The notes under the pieces were generated by a model. That model was given only the letters and a program-made list of their open reading frames with translations, was not told the DNA's origin and made no database searches. 64,000 nt of DNA from Pediococcus stilesii (GTDB taxonomy: Bacteria > Bacillota > Bacilli > Lactobacillales > Lactobacillaceae). The first letter of the stretch is position 1. Each line of letters begins with the position of its first letter. Below, piece by piece: positions 18,431 to 31,114 of this stretch. The stretch covers positions 62,001-126,000 of the forward strand of contig NZ_JQBX01000001.1 in NCBI RefSeq assembly GCF_001437075.1, read 5' to 3'. A program made the translations under genes and the position numbers.

Positions 18431-19330
18431 TTATTTCACCAATAACATTTTTTTAGGCTTGTATAATTGATATTCTTCGTCATATTGGTACAAAGCCTGA
18501 ATATTTCCTTTATATTTTAAACTAATGATTAAATCCGTTTTTGGACGCTTTAAAAAGCCACCATTTTGAACTACTTTCCATTCCGCATCGGTAATTATAA
18601 CTGAATTAAAATTTTTCAAAGCCCGGTCCAATGGATAGATCACATCTGAAAGTTGTCCCTCGTCACGAGCGTCTTCTAATTCCGAAAGTGTTAAACATTC
18701 ATCAATGCCGAACCCACCGCTAGATAACCTCGTTAAATCCGACATTACAGCCGGTAGATCAAATTTCAACCCAAAGTCAACTGCTAAAGTTCTAACGTAT
18801 GTTCCCTTTCCGCATTTAACTTCGAAAAAGATCGTCTGTTGTCCCTTTTCTGGATCAAATTGAGTTGGTTTAATCTGTTTGAATTGATAGACATTGATTT
18901 TTCTTTCTGGACGTTCTACCGTTTGCCCTGCTCGTGCGTATTCATACAATTTCCGTCCGTTAACCTTTACTGCGGAATACATCGGCGGAATTTGAATCAA
19001 CGTTCCCGTCATTGAATTTAGCGTTGCATTAATTTGATCATCTGAAAGTGGTTCAGTCATCTTTTTCTGATCTACTATGTCACCATCTAAATCTTCCGTC
19101 GTCGTCGAAAATCCAAGCGTAATTGAACCCTTATACGTTTTTCCAAAATCCATTAAGTAGTCAACTACCTTCGTTGCTCTACCAACGCACACCGGCAAAA
19201 CGCCATCCACGTTTGGGTCAAGCGTTCCACTATGTCCCACTTTCCTCGTTTTCAAAATTCCACGGACTTTAGCTACGACGTCATGACTCGTCATTCCACG
19301 TTCCTTATTAATCGGGATAATTCCATTCAT
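18431..19330 (-). CDS. truB: tRNA pseudouridine(55) synthase
   Basis: TruB forms pseudouridine 55 in the T-loop of tRNAs. It has the N-terminal GIIPINKERGMTSHDVV block, the catalytic Asp in GHSGTLDPNVDGVLPVCVG, and the later KCGKGTYVRTLAVD motif with a C-terminal PUA-like part. I chose the ATG at 19328-19330 after GGAGAGG; a longer frame upstream adds 16 residues not typical of the family. Length is 299 aa. Confidence 0.96.
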   Translation of the reverse strand: MNGIIPINKERGMTSHDVVAKVRGILKTRKVGHSGTLDPNVDGVLPVCVGRATKVVDYLMDFGKTYKGSITLGFSTTTEDLDGDIVDQKKMTEPLSDDQINATLNSMTGTLIQIPPMYSAVKVNGRKLYEYARAGQTVERPERKINVYQFKQIKPTQFDPEKGQQTIFFEVKCGKGTYVRTLAVDFGLKFDLPAVMSDLTRLSSGGFGIDECLTLSELEDARDEGQLSDVIYPLDRALKNFNSVIITDAEWKVVQNGGFLKRPKTDLIISLKYKGNIQALYQYDEEYQLYKPKKMLLVK

Positions 19331-19442
19331 CAGGTAAACCTCTCCATCCTTTGCATTATAAACGCCCTTCCAATCCATTTTACATTAAATACCGCTTACA
19401 AAAAAGAATTCATACTAAGAATACGTATATATTTTTATGTAT

Positions 19443-19477
19443 CAAAAAAGAACAGCAACCGTGTGCTGTTCTTTTGA
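19443..19477 (-). terminator. Hairpin between rbfA and truB
   Basis: AAAAGAACAGCA and TGCTGTTCTTTT arms around ACCGTG. It is symmetrical, ends the nusA-infB-rbfA transcript on the minus strand and separates truB-ribF. Confidence 0.87.
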
Positions 19478-19480
19478 AAG

Positions 19481-19831
19481 TTAATCTTTATTTAATTGAT
19501 TGAGTAACTGATCAATTTTATCTCCGTATTGAACAGATTCATCACGAACAAAACTTAATTCCGGCGTTTTGTAAATTGATAAACGACTGCCCAATTCTTT
19601 GCGAATTAGACCAGATGCTTTTTCAAGACCTTCTTTAGTTTTTTTATCATCAGATGCCTTATCCGATAAAATACTATAGAAGATTTTTGCTTGTTGTAAA
19701 TCGCCTGTCACATCAACACCAGTGATTGTAATTCCATCAACGCGGGGGTCACGCACCCGGCGACGTAAAATATCACTAACTTCTTTTTCAATTTCTTGAG
19801 ACAAACGATCTGAACGATATTGTCGAGCCAT
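19481..19831 (-). CDS. rbfA: 30S ribosome-binding factor RbfA
   Basis: This KH-fold factor is needed for maturation of 16S rRNA at the 5' end. It is 116 aa, with RSDRLSQEIEKEVSDILRRRVRDPR at the start (residues about 5-29), ITGVDVTGDLQQAKIFYSIL, and ELSFVRDESV near the end. It lies 16 nt after infB, in the usual position. The match is full length. Confidence 0.95.
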   Translation of the reverse strand: MARQYRSDRLSQEIEKEVSDILRRRVRDPRVDGITITGVDVTGDLQQAKIFYSILSDKASDDKKTKEGLEKASGLIRKELGSRLSIYKTPELSFVRDESVQYGDKIDQLLNQLNKD

Positions 19832-19847
19832 AATAGCTTCCTCCTAT

Positions 19848-22646
19848 CTATTCAACAGGTACTTCTTTCATGCGGTATGCTTCAACAACGTCACCAATTT
19901 TGATATCGTTGTAATTTTCAATCGTTAAACCAAGTTCAAAGCCACGTTTAACTTCCTTAACGTCATCTTTGAATCGGCGTAAACTACCAAGCTTACCTTC
20001 ATAAATTACCACACCATCACGAATTAAGCGCACTCCTGAATCGCGTGTTACAAAACCTTCAGTTACATAACCACCGGCAATTGTTCCAACACGAGAAACT
20101 TTGTAAGTTTCACGAATTTCAACTTGGCCAGTAATTTCTTCTTCGTATACTGGTTCAAGCATTCCCTTCATTGCTGATTCAACTTCATCGATTGCGTTAT
20201 AGATAACTCGGTGAAGTCGAATATCAACATCTTCAGAATCGGCTAATTGTTTTGCCTGTGCAGTTGGGCGAACGTTAAAGCCAATGATGATGGCGTTACT
20301 TGCAGCAGCCAGTGTTACGTCACTTTCGTTAATGGCTCCAACTGCCTTATGGATAATATTTACCCGAACACCTTCAACATCAATCTTTTGTAAACTATCG
20401 GCCAATGCTTCTACCGATCCTTGTACGTCAGCCTTGATAATAATATCAACCTTCTTCATTTCACCTTCTTTAAGTGAATCAAAAAGATTGTCCAAGGTAA
20501 CGTGGTTGCTACGTTTGCGTTCTTCCATTTGTGCTCGTTTAGCCCGTTCTTCACCGGCTGCACGGGCAGATTTTTCATCATCGAAGACAACAAATCGATC
20601 ACCGGCTTCTGGAACATCATTTAATCCGGTAATTTCAACTGGTGTTGATGGAGTAGCTTCCTTTACTCGCCGACCATGTTCATTAGTCATTGTCCGGATT
20701 CGACCAAAGGTGTTTCCGACAACAACGGGGTCTCCAACGTGCATGGTTCCTTGTTGAACCAAGACAGTCGCAATGGATCCCTTACCAGGATCAAGTTGGG
20801 CTTCAATTACTGATCCGGCTGCATTTTGGTCTGGATTAGCCTTTAGTTCAAGAACTTCAGCTTGAAGTAAGATCATATCAAGTAATTCATCCAAGTTTTT
20901 ACCAAATTTAGCTGAAATTTCAACGAAAATGGTATCGCCACCCCATGATTCCGGAATTAAACCGTACTCGGTTAGTTGTTCCATAACATGGTTCGGATTT
21001 GCGCCAGGCTTATCAATTTTATTTACAGCTACAATAATTGGAACTTCAGCTGCTTTAGCATGGTTAATGGCTTCAATTGTCTGCGGCATAACACCATCAT
21101 CAGCCGCTACAACCAAAATTGTGATATCAGTAACGTCAGCACCACGAGCACGCATTTCAGTAAAGGCAGCATGTCCTGGTGTATCCAAGAACGTAATCAA
21201 CTTATCATCATGCTTAAGTTGGTAAGCACCAATTCCTTGGGTGATTCCGCCGGCTTCGCCTTCTGTGATGTGACTATGACGAAGTTTATCCAATAGGGTT
21301 GTCTTACCATGGTCAACGTGACCCATGATCGTTACAACTGGAGGACGTGAAACAAGGTTTTCAGTATTCTTTTCTTCATCTTCGAAGATCTTATCGATAT
21401 CTGAAATATCTACTTCCACTTTTTGTTGTGCTTCGATTCCATAATCAGCCGCTAATAATTCGACAGTGTCATTATCAAGTGATTGGTTTTGGTTAACCAT
21501 CACACCCATCATGAATAACTTCTTAATGATTTCAGCTGGCTCGCGATGAATTTTTTTAGCAATTTCTGCAACGTTGATTCCTTCGCTATATTCTAAAACA
21601 TCTGGTAATGGCCGTTCTTTACGTGTTGTGACAACTTTGTTGGTATTCTCCTTCAAGCGTCCATCACGTTTTGCTCGACGATTCTTCTTCTTGTTTTTCC
21701 GATTTTCTTTATTAAAAGGTCGGTTTTGTTGATTATTATTGTTGAAACGGTTGTTATTATTTCGTCCGCTGAAGCGTTCTTGCTTCTTTTCGTTTCCACT
21801 AGTTGTGTTTGTAGTAGACGCCGTTGTTTCTGGGCGACTTGCAGCCGTCCGATTGGCATTAGTATTTTGGCTACTTGGACGGTTGGTAGTGTTTGTAGGA
21901 CGATTGGAACGATTCTCGTTGTTCCGGTTATTGTTTGGACGTGAATTAGCCGTTGTTCCGGTCGTCCGTCCATTATTTGGACGATTCTGGTTGTCACGAC
22001 GGTTATCGTTTTGTTTTGGACCGTTTGTCCGTTGACGATTTGCTTGTGGCTTTTCGTTAGCAACTTCGCGACTTGCTTGGGCAGCCATTCGAGCTGCTTC
22101 AGCTACTGAAGCACGAATCCGGTCTTGCTTTTCGTTCTTCTGTGTATTTCTAACCGGACGTTGGTTATTTCGATTGTTGTTTTGATTACGGTTATCTGAA
22201 CGGTTATTCCGATTATTTGGATTAGAACGATTCTGATTCCCATTTGGACGCCCGTTATTAGTGTTATTGTTACGGTTACGATTTTGGTTGTTATTCGAAG
22301 TATTATTAGTTTTATTTTCAGTATTAGATGACTTCAATCTCTGGATTCCTTTTGTGCCATCCGTTGCTGGATGATCGCTTTTTTTAACTACTGTTTTGCC
22401 AGTTTTGCTTGAACGAAACTTAGGAGTTCTCTTTTCTGGCGTTTGTGCACTTTTTTCACTCTTATTGGAGCTAGCGTTGTCACCAACATTCTTTTTAAAT
22501 GCTTCTCTTAGATGTTTTTCGGATGCATCATCAAGGGTTGACATATGGTTTTTAACGTCTAAACCATCTGCCTGTGCTCTATCAATAATATCTTTACTCG
22601 AAACGTTAATTTCTTTGGCTAATTCATAAATTCTCTTTTTGCCCAT
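19848..22646 (-). CDS. infB: Translation initiation factor IF-2
   Basis: This GTPase places fMet-tRNA on the ribosome. The G1 motif [16 protein letters not shown] (G3) and NKIDKP (G4) are clear, and the C-terminal domains follow with [10 protein letters not shown] and the [13 protein letters not shown] region. The N-terminus has the IF2[19 protein letters not shown] block and then a long Asn/Arg/Gln-rich, low-complexity linker (about residues 90-335) before a second IF2N domain. Length is 932 aa. The linker is longer and more Asn-rich than in Bacillus, as in other lactobacilli. Confidence 0.97.
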   Translation of the reverse strand: MGKKRIYELAKEINVSSKDIIDRAQADGLDVKNHMSTLDDASEKHLREAFKKNVGDNASSNKSEKSAQTPEKRTPKFRSSKTGKTVVKKSDHPATDGTKGIQRLKSSNTENKTNNTSNNNQNRNRNNNTNNGRPNGNQNRSNPNNRNNRSDNRNQNNNRNNQRPVRNTQKNEKQDRIRASVAEAARMAAQASREVANEKPQANRQRTNGPKQNDNRRDNQNRPNNGRTTGTTANSRPNNNRNNENRSNRPTNTTNRPSSQNTNANRTAASRPETTASTTNTTSGNEKKQERFSGRNNNNRFNNNNQQNRPFNKENRKNKKKNRRAKRDGRLKENTNKVVTTRKERPLPDVLEYSEGINVAEIAKKIHREPAEIIKKLFMMGVMVNQNQSLDNDTVELLAADYGIEAQQKVEVDISDIDKIFEDEEKNTENLVSRPPVVTIMGHVDHGKTTLLDKLRHSHITEGEAGGITQGIGAYQLKHDDKLITFLDTPGHAAFTEMRARGADVTDITILVVAADDGVMPQTIEAINHAKAAEVPIIVAVNKIDKPGANPNHVMEQLTEYGLIPESWGGDTIFVEISAKFGKNLDELLDMILLQAEVLELKANPDQNAAGSVIEAQLDPGKGSIATVLVQQGTMHVGDPVVVGNTFGRIRTMTNEHGRRVKEATPSTPVEITGLNDVPEAGDRFVVFDDEKSARAAGEERAKRAQMEERKRSNHVTLDNLFDSLKEGEMKKVDIIIKADVQGSVEALADSLQKIDVEGVRVNIIHKAVGAINESDVTLAAASNAIIIGFNVRPTAQAKQLADSEDVDIRLHRVIYNAIDEVESAMKGMLEPVYEEEITGQVEIRETYKVSRVGTIAGGYVTEGFVTRDSGVRLIRDGVVIYEGKLGSLRRFKDDVKEVKRGFELGLTIENYNDIKIGDVVEAYRMKEVPVE

Positions 22647-22658
22647 CGTTTCACGCTC

Positions 22659-22961
22659 CTATTTATTTAATTTCTTGAGTAATCCCCTCGCAAATCCATT
22701 ATTATTAGTCGCCACTACCGAGCGGCTTTGCCCGATAGCGTTTGAAATATCGATTTTGCTTCCCATAACGACCACAGGAATGTCATAAAATCGACATTTA
22801 TCAATAATTTTTTTCTTGGAGGATTCTCCGGTATCTTCGGTTAAAAGTACTAGTCGGGCCTTTTGACTCCGGATAGCACTAATTACCAATTCTTGACCGG
22901 TAATTAGATTCCCCGAACGTCGCATTAGTCCGAGATACTTACTTATATCTTCTCTAATCAT
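22659..22961 (-). CDS. ylxQ: L7Ae-family K-turn binding protein YlxQ
   Basis: This small RNA-binding protein of the L7Ae/L30e family is encoded between ylxR and infB, as in Bacillus. The conserved GLMRRSGNLITGQELV, VLLTEDTGESSKKKI and IGQSRSVVAT segments are seen in its 100 aa. Its start overlaps the end of ylxR. Confidence 0.9.
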   Translation of the reverse strand: MIREDISKYLGLMRRSGNLITGQELVISAIRSQKARLVLLTEDTGESSKKKIIDKCRFYDIPVVVMGSKIDISNAIGQSRSVVATNNNGFARGLLKKLNK

Positions 22962-23254
22962 TATTTGCCAAATAGTTCTTTTCGTGCTTGTTGATGATCT
23001 ACATATGCAATTAATTCATCATAAAACTGGTCATCAATTTTAACTTTAAAGGCTTGGTCAAATGTTCGTTTCTTTTTGGCTTGTTTTGCAATCTCGACAT
23101 CTAATCCAATGTAAGCACCACGACCAGCCGCCTTCCCTGTCGGATCGATTGAAACCTCGTCTTCTTTGTTTTTCACAATCCGAACAAGTTCCTTTTTAGG
23201 AAACATTTGATTGGTTACAATATCTTTTCGCATCGGGATTTTTCTAGTTTTCAT
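22961..23254 (-). CDS. ylxR: YlxR family RNA-binding protein
   Basis: A basic protein of 97 aa with the usual RKIPMRKDIVTNQMFPKKELVRIV opening block, TGKAAGRGAYI in the middle, and KKKRTFDQAF. The typical C-R-C like opening is here M-R-K-D. It lies between nusA and ylxQ and overlaps the latter, which is the standard nusA operon arrangement. Confidence 0.92.
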   Translation of the reverse strand: MKTRKIPMRKDIVTNQMFPKKELVRIVKNKEDEVSIDPTGKAAGRGAYIGLDVEIAKQAKKKRTFDQAFKVKIDDQFYDELIAYVDHQQARKELFGK

Positions 23255-23274
23255 GAAAATGCACCTCCGTAACC

Positions 23275-24366
23275 TTATTCTGCGTTTTCGTCTGAACTTT
23301 CTTCAACATCGTCGTCTTCTTCAGCATACTCGGAAGCATCCGTTTCAGACTTAATATCAATCTTAAATCCAGTTAGCTTAGCGGCTAAACGTGCATTTTG
23401 ACCACGTTTACCAATTGCTAATGATAATTGATAGTCAGGTACAATTACCATGCATGAGTTTTCTTCTTCTTCGTTGAACAATACATCAATCACTTCCGCT
23501 GGATTCAATGCGTTTGAGATGTATGCTGCGGTGTCTTCTTCCCATTCAACGATATCCATGTTTTCGCCATGGAGTTCATTAACGATGGTTTGAACGCGTT
23601 GTCCACGAGGACCTACGCATGTTCCGACTGCATCAATATCAGGATTGTTTGAACGAACTGCAACTTTCGCACGATCACCAGCTTCGCGTGCAATTGACAT
23701 AATTTCAACCGTTCCATCATATATTTCTGGAACTTCTTGTTCAAATAGCCGTTTTAAGAATCCTGACGCACTGCGTGATACAAAAACCTGTGGTCCTTTA
23801 CCGTTGTCATCAACTTTAGTAACGTAAACTTTAATATGATCATGAGGTTCGTATTGTTCCCCAGGAATCTGATCTTGCTTAGACATGACGGCTTCGACAC
23901 CGCCTAAATCAACGTAAACGTATCGGTTGTCACGTCGAGCCACTTCACCAGTAACGATCTCGTCTTCATATTGGCTATATTTCTCGTAAACAACCCCTCG
24001 TTCAGCTTCCCGAACCCGTTGCATGATAACTTGTTTAGCAGTTTGAGCAGCAATTCGGCCAAAGTTTTTTGGAGTAACTTCAAATCTGATCTCATCACCC
24101 AACTCGTACGCACGGTTAATTGTTAATGCGTCCGCTAAGCTAACTTCCTGTTGCTCATCTTCAACATCCTCAACAACTTTTTTTACAGCGTAAACATGAA
24201 TATCACCTTTGCGGTTATCAAACTCAACTTCGACATTTTGAGCTTGTCCGTAGTTTCGCTTAAATGCAGAAACCAAAGCGGCTTCCAGTGCGTCAATAAC
24301 GATTTCTTTCTTAATCCCTTTTTCCATTTCTAAGACATTAAGAGCGGTAATCATTTCTTTACTCAT
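23275..24366 (-). CDS. nusA: Transcription termination/antitermination factor NusA
   Basis: NusA binds RNA polymerase and RNA during pausing, termination and antitermination. It has the N-terminal domain (MITALNVLEMEKGI), an S1 domain near residues 135-200 (VTGEVARRDNRYVYVDLGG), then KH domains with VGPRGQRVQTIVNEL and AIGKRGQNARLAAKLTG. The tail is acidic. Length is 363 aa. It starts the nusA-ylxR-ylxQ-infB-rbfA set after rimP. Confidence 0.97.
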   Translation of the reverse strand: MSKEMITALNVLEMEKGIKKEIVIDALEAALVSAFKRNYGQAQNVEVEFDNRKGDIHVYAVKKVVEDVEDEQQEVSLADALTINRAYELGDEIRFEVTPKNFGRIAAQTAKQVIMQRVREAERGVVYEKYSQYEDEIVTGEVARRDNRYVYVDLGGVEAVMSKQDQIPGEQYEPHDHIKVYVTKVDDNGKGPQVFVSRSASGFLKRLFEQEVPEIYDGTVEIMSIAREAGDRAKVAVRSNNPDIDAVGTCVGPRGQRVQTIVNELHGENMDIVEWEEDTAAYISNALNPAEVIDVLFNEEEENSCMVIVPDYQLSLAIGKRGQNARLAAKLTGFKIDIKSETDASEYAEEDDDVEESSDENAE

Positions 24367-24379
24367 TTTAAACTCTCCT

Positions 24380-24856
24380 CTAAATCTTAATTGCTAATCT
24401 AGCAAATGCAATCTGATCATACGTTACTTTTAATTCTTTATGTCTGGTTTTATCCAAATAGTCTAGTACTAATTCATTATTTTCAAAGCTCTTAAGGTAG
24501 CCTTCAAATACTTTTTGTTTGTTAATTGAAGCGTAAAGCGAAATATGAATATATTCGCCAATCGCTTTCTTTAAATCTTGCTCCGTTTTCAAAGGTCTTT
24601 CAGCCCCTGGAGAAGACACCTCTAAAAAATAAGCTTGTGGAATAGGATCTGGATCTTGCTGGTCTAAAATTTCACTCAGCTCATCGCTTACCATTGCACA
24701 TTCTTCAATATTGATTCCGCCGTCTTTGTCAATGTAAACTCTTAAAAACCAACCTTGGCCTTCTTTAACAAATTCAACTTCAACAAGTTCAAAATTATGG
24801 CGATCAACAATTGGCTGAACCAATTCAGTCACCTTTTCAACAACATTGTTACTCAA
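24380..24856 (-). CDS. rimP: Ribosome maturation factor RimP
   Basis: RimP is needed for 30S assembly. The 158-aa protein shows [41 protein letters not shown]-like and [14 protein letters not shown], all family signatures. I chose the TTG at 24854-24856, six bases after GGAGG. A longer frame upstream would run through the terminator hairpin of polC. It leads the nusA operon. Confidence 0.94.
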   Translation of the reverse strand: MSNNVVEKVTELVQPIVDRHNFELVEVEFVKEGQGWFLRVYIDKDGGINIEECAMVSDELSEILDQQDPDPIPQAYFLEVSSPGAERPLKTEQDLKKAIGEYIHISLYASINKQKVFEGYLKSFENNELVLDYLDKTRHKELKVTYDQIAFARLAIKI

Positions 24857-24892
24857 ACTTGAACCTCCAGAATTATATTTTGCCAATAAAAA

Positions 24893-24916
24893 GAGCGAGC
24901 ATCGCTGCTCACTCAA
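24893..24916 (-). terminator. Terminator after polC, before rimP
   Basis: GAGTGAGCA and TGCTCGCTC arms around GCGA, followed by TTTTTA on the minus strand. Confidence 0.85.
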
Positions 24917-24975
24917 TTAACGAGTATCAAATTACTAGCATCAATATACCATTTTACTAGCCTTTTTGCAAACTT

Positions 24976-27900
24976 TTAGAACAAGCTTAACTGATTTTCA
25001 TCCGGTAATTCTGAAAGAACATTATTTTCCGTCATAAAATCAATCAATGTTTGTGAAACATGTCCCCGTTTGGATAAGTCTTCTTTTGAAAGGAATGGCT
25101 TATCTGCCCTCGCGGCAACAATTTGTTTTGCAACGTTTAATCCCAATCCCGGTAGCGCATTAAATGGTGCAATTAAAGTATTCCCTTCAATTAGCCATTC
25201 TTCTGCATCGGATTTTTCAATATCAATCATTTTGAATTCAAATCCACGCTCAACCATTTCATTGGCGATTTCAAGAACCGTGAGTAAATTTTTCTCCTTT
25301 GTGGAAGCTTCATTACCCTTATCATTAATTTCTTGCATCCGGTTCTTAAGGGATTCTTTTCCACGTGCCATCGATACAATATCGAAGTCATCCGCCCGAA
25401 CTGTGAAATATGCTGCGTAATAAACTAATGGGAAATAGACTTTAAAATATGCGATCCGAAGTGCCATTAGAACATATGCCGAAGCATGGGCACGAGGGAA
25501 CATATACTTAATTTTCCCACATGATTCAATGTACCAATCTGGTACATTAGCATCACGCATTTTATCTTCAAATCCGTCGGGAATTCCTTTGCCCTTTCGA
25601 ACACTTTCCATAATTTGAAATGAAGACTGGGAATCCAATCCGTAGTGAATCAAATCCATCATGATATTATCACGACAACCAATAACATCTTTCAACGTAA
25701 CGGTCCCCGCCTTAATTAATTCCTCGGCGTTACCTAACCAAACGTCCGTACCATGCGACAAACCTGAAATTTGCAGCAATTCTGAGTAACTTGTTGGATG
25801 TGTTTCCTCAAGCATTCCACGAACAAAACGGGTTCCGAATTCTGGAATCCCCAGTGTTCCGGTTTTGGACTGAATTTGTTCGGGAGTAACCCCCAACACG
25901 TCTGGTCCTGAAAAGATTTTCATTACTCCTGGATCGTCGGTTGGAATTGTCTCTGGATCGATCCCGGATAAATCTTGTAGTTTTCGAATCATAGTGGGAT
26001 CATCATGCCCCAAGATATCCATTTTCAAAATATTATCATGGATCGAATGGAAATCAAAATGGGTTGTTTCCCAAGCGGCCGTTTGATCGTCGGCCGGATA
26101 TTGGATTGGTGTGAAATCAAAAACATCCATATAATCTGGAACGATTAAAATTCCGGCCGGATGTTGCCCAGTCGTCCGTTTGACCCCTGTCGCACCTTGT
26201 GCCAGTCGTTCAATTTCCGCCCCGCGAAGATGTTGATTAGTATCGCGTTCGTATGCCTTTACATAACCAAATGCCGTTTTATCAGCAACTGTTCCAATCG
26301 TACCGGCCCTAAATACATTGTTCTTACCAAACAGAACCTGCATGTAGTTGTGAGCGATAGGTTGATAGTCACCAGAGAAGTTTAAATCAATATCTGGCAC
26401 CTTATCTCCCTTAAAGCCTAAAAATGTTTCGAAAGGAATATCCTGTCCATCCCCAATCATCAAGGCGCCACACTCTGGACACTTTTTATCTGGTAAATCG
26501 TATCCTGAGCCGTACTCACCTTTGGTATAGAAGAACGAATATTGACATTCCGGACAACGGTAATGTGGTGGTAGCGGGTTAACTTCGGTGATTCCAGACA
26601 TTGTGGCAACAAAACTCGAACCAACGGAACCACGTGATCCAACCAAGTATCCGTCTTTATTACTTTTATGCACTAATCTTTGTGCAATTAGGTAAATCAC
26701 CGAAAATCCATTTCCAATGATACTTGTTAGTTCTTTGTCTAACCGCTCCTTAACAATCTGCGGAAGTTCTTTGCCATACATCGCATGTGCCCGATCCATT
26801 GAAAGTTGTTTAATCCGATCTTCGGCTCCCGGCATTTTAGGCGTATACAATTTATCTTTCACCGGACTAATTTCATCAACGCTATCAGCAATTTTATTAG
26901 TATTCTCAACAACAATTTTTTGTGCTGTTGCGGAACCTAAAAATGAGAACGATTCTAGCATCTCGTCGGTTGTCCGGAAGTGAACATCTGGCAGTTCAGT
27001 CCGATTTAACGGATTAGCTCCACCTTGAGAGTTAATTAAAATCTTTCGATAAATGTAATCTTCTGGATTCAAATAATGGGCATCCCCAGTTGCAACCACT
27101 GGAATATTCAAATCATCGCCAAGCTCAACCATGTTACCGATAATTTCTTCAAGTTTTTTAGTATCGCTAATTAATTCTTGTTCAATCAATGGCTGATAAA
27201 CCGGCTTGGGCATGACTTCTAAATAATCATAGAATTTTGCCTTACGGCGCGCATCAGCATACCCCTTTTGCATCATCGCGGTAAAGACGTCACCACTAGA
27301 ACAGGCCGAGCCAACGATGATCCCTTCACGTAATCTTTCAAGCTCGGAACGCGGAATTCGCGGAACACGATAATAGTACTTGACGTTAGATAACGATACC
27401 AACTTAAATAAGTTTTTTAACCCCGCTTGAGTCTTCGCAATTAAAATTGCGTGGCTGGGACGCGCATGCTTGTAAGCATCATTTTCAGTCATATGGTCGT
27501 TCAACTGATCATGGTACTCAATCGCATACCGCTCCTCAGCATCCTTCAAGAAAAGATAACATAAATGTCCAGTGGTTTCGGCATCATAAATTGCTCGATG
27601 ATGGTGCTCCAAAGCTACACCAAATTTTTTGGCCAGGGTGTTTAGACGGTAGCCCTTTAACGTTGGATACAAAAAGCGAGCAAGCGTCAAAGTATCAATG
27701 ATTGGATTCTTAATTTCTTCTAGTCCATGACGTAAATATCCAGTATTCATAAATCCAATATCAAATGTGACGTTATGTCCAACAATAATCGCATCTTCAT
27801 AAAAATCACGGAATTTTTTAAATACTTCTTCCTCGCTCATTGAACCGTGTACCATTTCATCTGTAATACTTGTCAGATTAATGGTAGTTTCAGACAGCGG

Positions 27901-29289
27901 GAACCCAGGATCAATGAATTCTTCGAATTGATCAATCACATTTCCGTTTTCCATTTTAACGGCGGAAAGTTCGATCACTTTATCATAAATTGCAGACAGT
28001 CCCGTTGTTTCAACGTCAAAGATTACATACTTGCCACCTTTTAAAGCTCGGTGTGTGCTGTTATACGCAATCGGAACTCCATCATCAACTAAATTTGCCT
28101 CAACACCAAAAAGAGTTTTAACGCCGTTCTTTTTTCCGGCCGAATAGGCTTCCGGAAAAGCTTGCAAGCCAGCATGGTCCGTGACGGCAATTGCTGGGTG
28201 CCCCCATTTAGCGGCCTGACCAACAAAATCGCTAATATTGTTAGTGGCATCCATGGTGCTCATATTTGTATGCAAGTGTAACTCGACTCGTTTTTTATCC
28301 GCCGTATCTTGGCGTTCAACATGGCTAACTTGCATTACATCATAGGCATTCATGGTTAAATCTTTCATAAAACTATCTTCCTGAACACTTCCGCGAACGC
28401 GAACCCAAAGCCCCTTCTTTACGGCTGAAAACAATTGTTCATCGGTTTCATTTCTCGAAAATTTCTTAACCGTAATTGAAGAAGTATAGTCGGTAACCTT
28501 GAAGATTAAGAGTTGTCGTTCTGAACGTAAAGTCTTAATTTCAACATCGAAAATGTATCCCTCAATACTAACTGAGCGCTCTTCTTGATTAATATCGCGT
28601 AATTGAACGATGTTCTCATTGCTACTAATTGGTTTTCCAATTTGGACTTTACCGTTAAACTCGGGTAAGCCTTTATCTGAGGCCGTCTTTTTCTTACTTT
28701 CGGCCTTTTTGATTGCCTCGGTGGCTCGTTGAACGATTTCTTGATCACGCTTTGCCTTTTCTTCATGATAAGCCTGCAAACGTTCTTGGGCACTATTATC
28801 ATCAATCACCGTTTTAATCTTAAAATCACTAAATCCGACACGCTGATACGTGTTAAGCAACGTCTTTAAAATCTCATCGTTTAAAAAATTCTTAGTAATT
28901 TCATTTTCAACCTTAATGACTAATTCGTCGCCGCTAAACTCAGGAACCGATTTATCACACAGCACTTGTAAAAAAGAGGATTGAATCCCACTATTTTTAA
29001 CAACCCATTCCCAATATTTAGTGACCTCAGCGGCCATGTTTTTATTTGTTTTGACGCTAATTTGATAATCAATTGCTGCAATTGATTGAAAAGTTGCTAA
29101 TAGCTTTTGATGAAATTCCAAAAACGTTTGAAACGGTAAAACGGCATCAAATTCAAAATTGAAAGTCCAACGTTTTGAAGCAGAGTGGACGATCAAATCT
29201 TTAATCAATCCATCATTTAGCGTCGAACCGTCCGACCATTGAATTTGATCTAATAAAATTTTAAATTGTTCTTTTCCTGACAAACTCAA
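24976..29289 (-). CDS. polC: DNA polymerase III alpha subunit, PolC type
   Basis: This is the main replicative polymerase of low-GC Gram-positives. Domains in order: N-terminal and OB domains ([11 protein letters not shown] near residue 240), PHP ([14 protein letters not shown] near 335), an embedded 3'-5' exonuclease ([11 protein letters not shown] near 425), the rest of PHP, a zinc finger (CPECQYSFF and CPECG), and the polymerase palm with [12 protein letters not shown]. It has a TTG start after AGGAGG. Length is 1437 aa, normal. It lies after proS. Confidence 0.98.
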   Translation of the reverse strand: MSLSGKEQFKILLDQIQWSDGSTLNDGLIKDLIVHSASKRWTFNFEFDAVLPFQTFLEFHQKLLATFQSIAAIDYQISVKTNKNMAAEVTKYWEWVVKNSGIQSSFLQVLCDKSVPEFSGDELVIKVENEITKNFLNDEILKTLLNTYQRVGFSDFKIKTVIDDNSAQERLQAYHEEKAKRDQEIVQRATEAIKKAESKKKTASDKGLPEFNGKVQIGKPISSNENIVQLRDINQEERSVSIEGYIFDVEIKTLRSERQLLIFKVTDYTSSITVKKFSRNETDEQLFSAVKKGLWVRVRGSVQEDSFMKDLTMNAYDVMQVSHVERQDTADKKRVELHLHTNMSTMDATNNISDFVGQAAKWGHPAIAVTDHAGLQAFPEAYSAGKKNGVKTLFGVEANLVDDGVPIAYNSTHRALKGGKYVIFDVETTGLSAIYDKVIELSAVKMENGNVIDQFEEFIDPGFPLSETTINLTSITDEMVHGSMSEEEVFKKFRDFYEDAIIVGHNVTFDIGFMNTGYLRHGLEEIKNPIIDTLTLARFLYPTLKGYRLNTLAKKFGVALEHHHRAIYDAETTGHLCYLFLKDAEERYAIEYHDQLNDHMTENDAYKHARPSHAILIAKTQAGLKNLFKLVSLSNVKYYYRVPRIPRSELERLREGIIVGSACSSGDVFTAMMQKGYADARRKAKFYDYLEVMPKPVYQPLIEQELISDTKKLEEIIGNMVELGDDLNIPVVATGDAHYLNPEDYIYRKILINSQGGANPLNRTELPDVHFRTTDEMLESFSFLGSATAQKIVVENTNKIADSVDEISPVKDKLYTPKMPGAEDRIKQLSMDRAHAMYGKELPQIVKERLDKELTSIIGNGFSVIYLIAQRLVHKSNKDGYLVGSRGSVGSSFVATMSGITEVNPLPPHYRCPECQYSFFYTKGEYGSGYDLPDKKCPECGALMIGDGQDIPFETFLGFKGDKVPDIDLNFSGDYQPIAHNYMQVLFGKNNVFRAGTIGTVADKTAFGYVKAYERDTNQHLRGAEIERLAQGATGVKRTTGQHPAGILIVPDYMDVFDFTPIQYPADDQTAAWETTHFDFHSIHDNILKMDILGHDDPTMIRKLQDLSGIDPETIPTDDPGVMKIFSGPDVLGVTPEQIQSKTGTLGIPEFGTRFVRGMLEETHPTSYSELLQISGLSHGTDVWLGNAEELIKAGTVTLKDVIGCRDNIMMDLIHYGLDSQSSFQIMESVRKGKGIPDGFEDKMRDANVPDWYIESCGKIKYMFPRAHASAYVLMALRIAYFKVYFPLVYYAAYFTVRADDFDIVSMARGKESLKNRMQEINDKGNEASTKEKNLLTVLEIANEMVERGFEFKMIDIEKSDAEEWLIEGNTLIAPFNALPGLGLNVAKQIVAARADKPFLSKEDLSKRGHVSQTLIDFMTENNVLSELPDENQLSLF

Positions 29290-29327
29290 CGTGAAGCCTC
29301 CTAACGTTGATAATCAACTACAAATAA

Positions 29328-29362
29328 CGACAGGCTGAAAAATAAATTTTCTCAGCCTGTGA
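29328..29362 (-). terminator. Hairpin between proS and polC
   Basis: CAGGCTGA and TCAGCCTG arms around an A/T-rich loop. The T-run is weak, so it is probably an inefficient terminator. Confidence 0.6.
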
Positions 29363-29376
29363 TTTCATCTTTTCTT

Positions 29377-31089
<1,713 letters not shown>

Positions 31090-31114
31090 TTAAATTTTAA
31101 CTCCTTAAAATGAT

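Noticed and set aside
21653-22063. Long open frames antiparallel or shifted within the IF-2 linker
   Set aside because: They come from the biased codon composition of the Asn/Arg-rich linker and have no RBS or family match.
24857-24916. Longer N-terminus of RimP
   Set aside because: It would run through the polC terminator hairpin; the TTG at 24854-24856 has a good SD.
28506-28805. Shifted frame inside polC
   Set aside because: polC is continuous and conserved in this part; the other frame is basic and repetitive with no start signal.
29290-29376. T-box leader for proS or polC
   Set aside because: The hairpin lies after proS, not before it, and no T-box bulge or specifier loop is seen upstream of proS.
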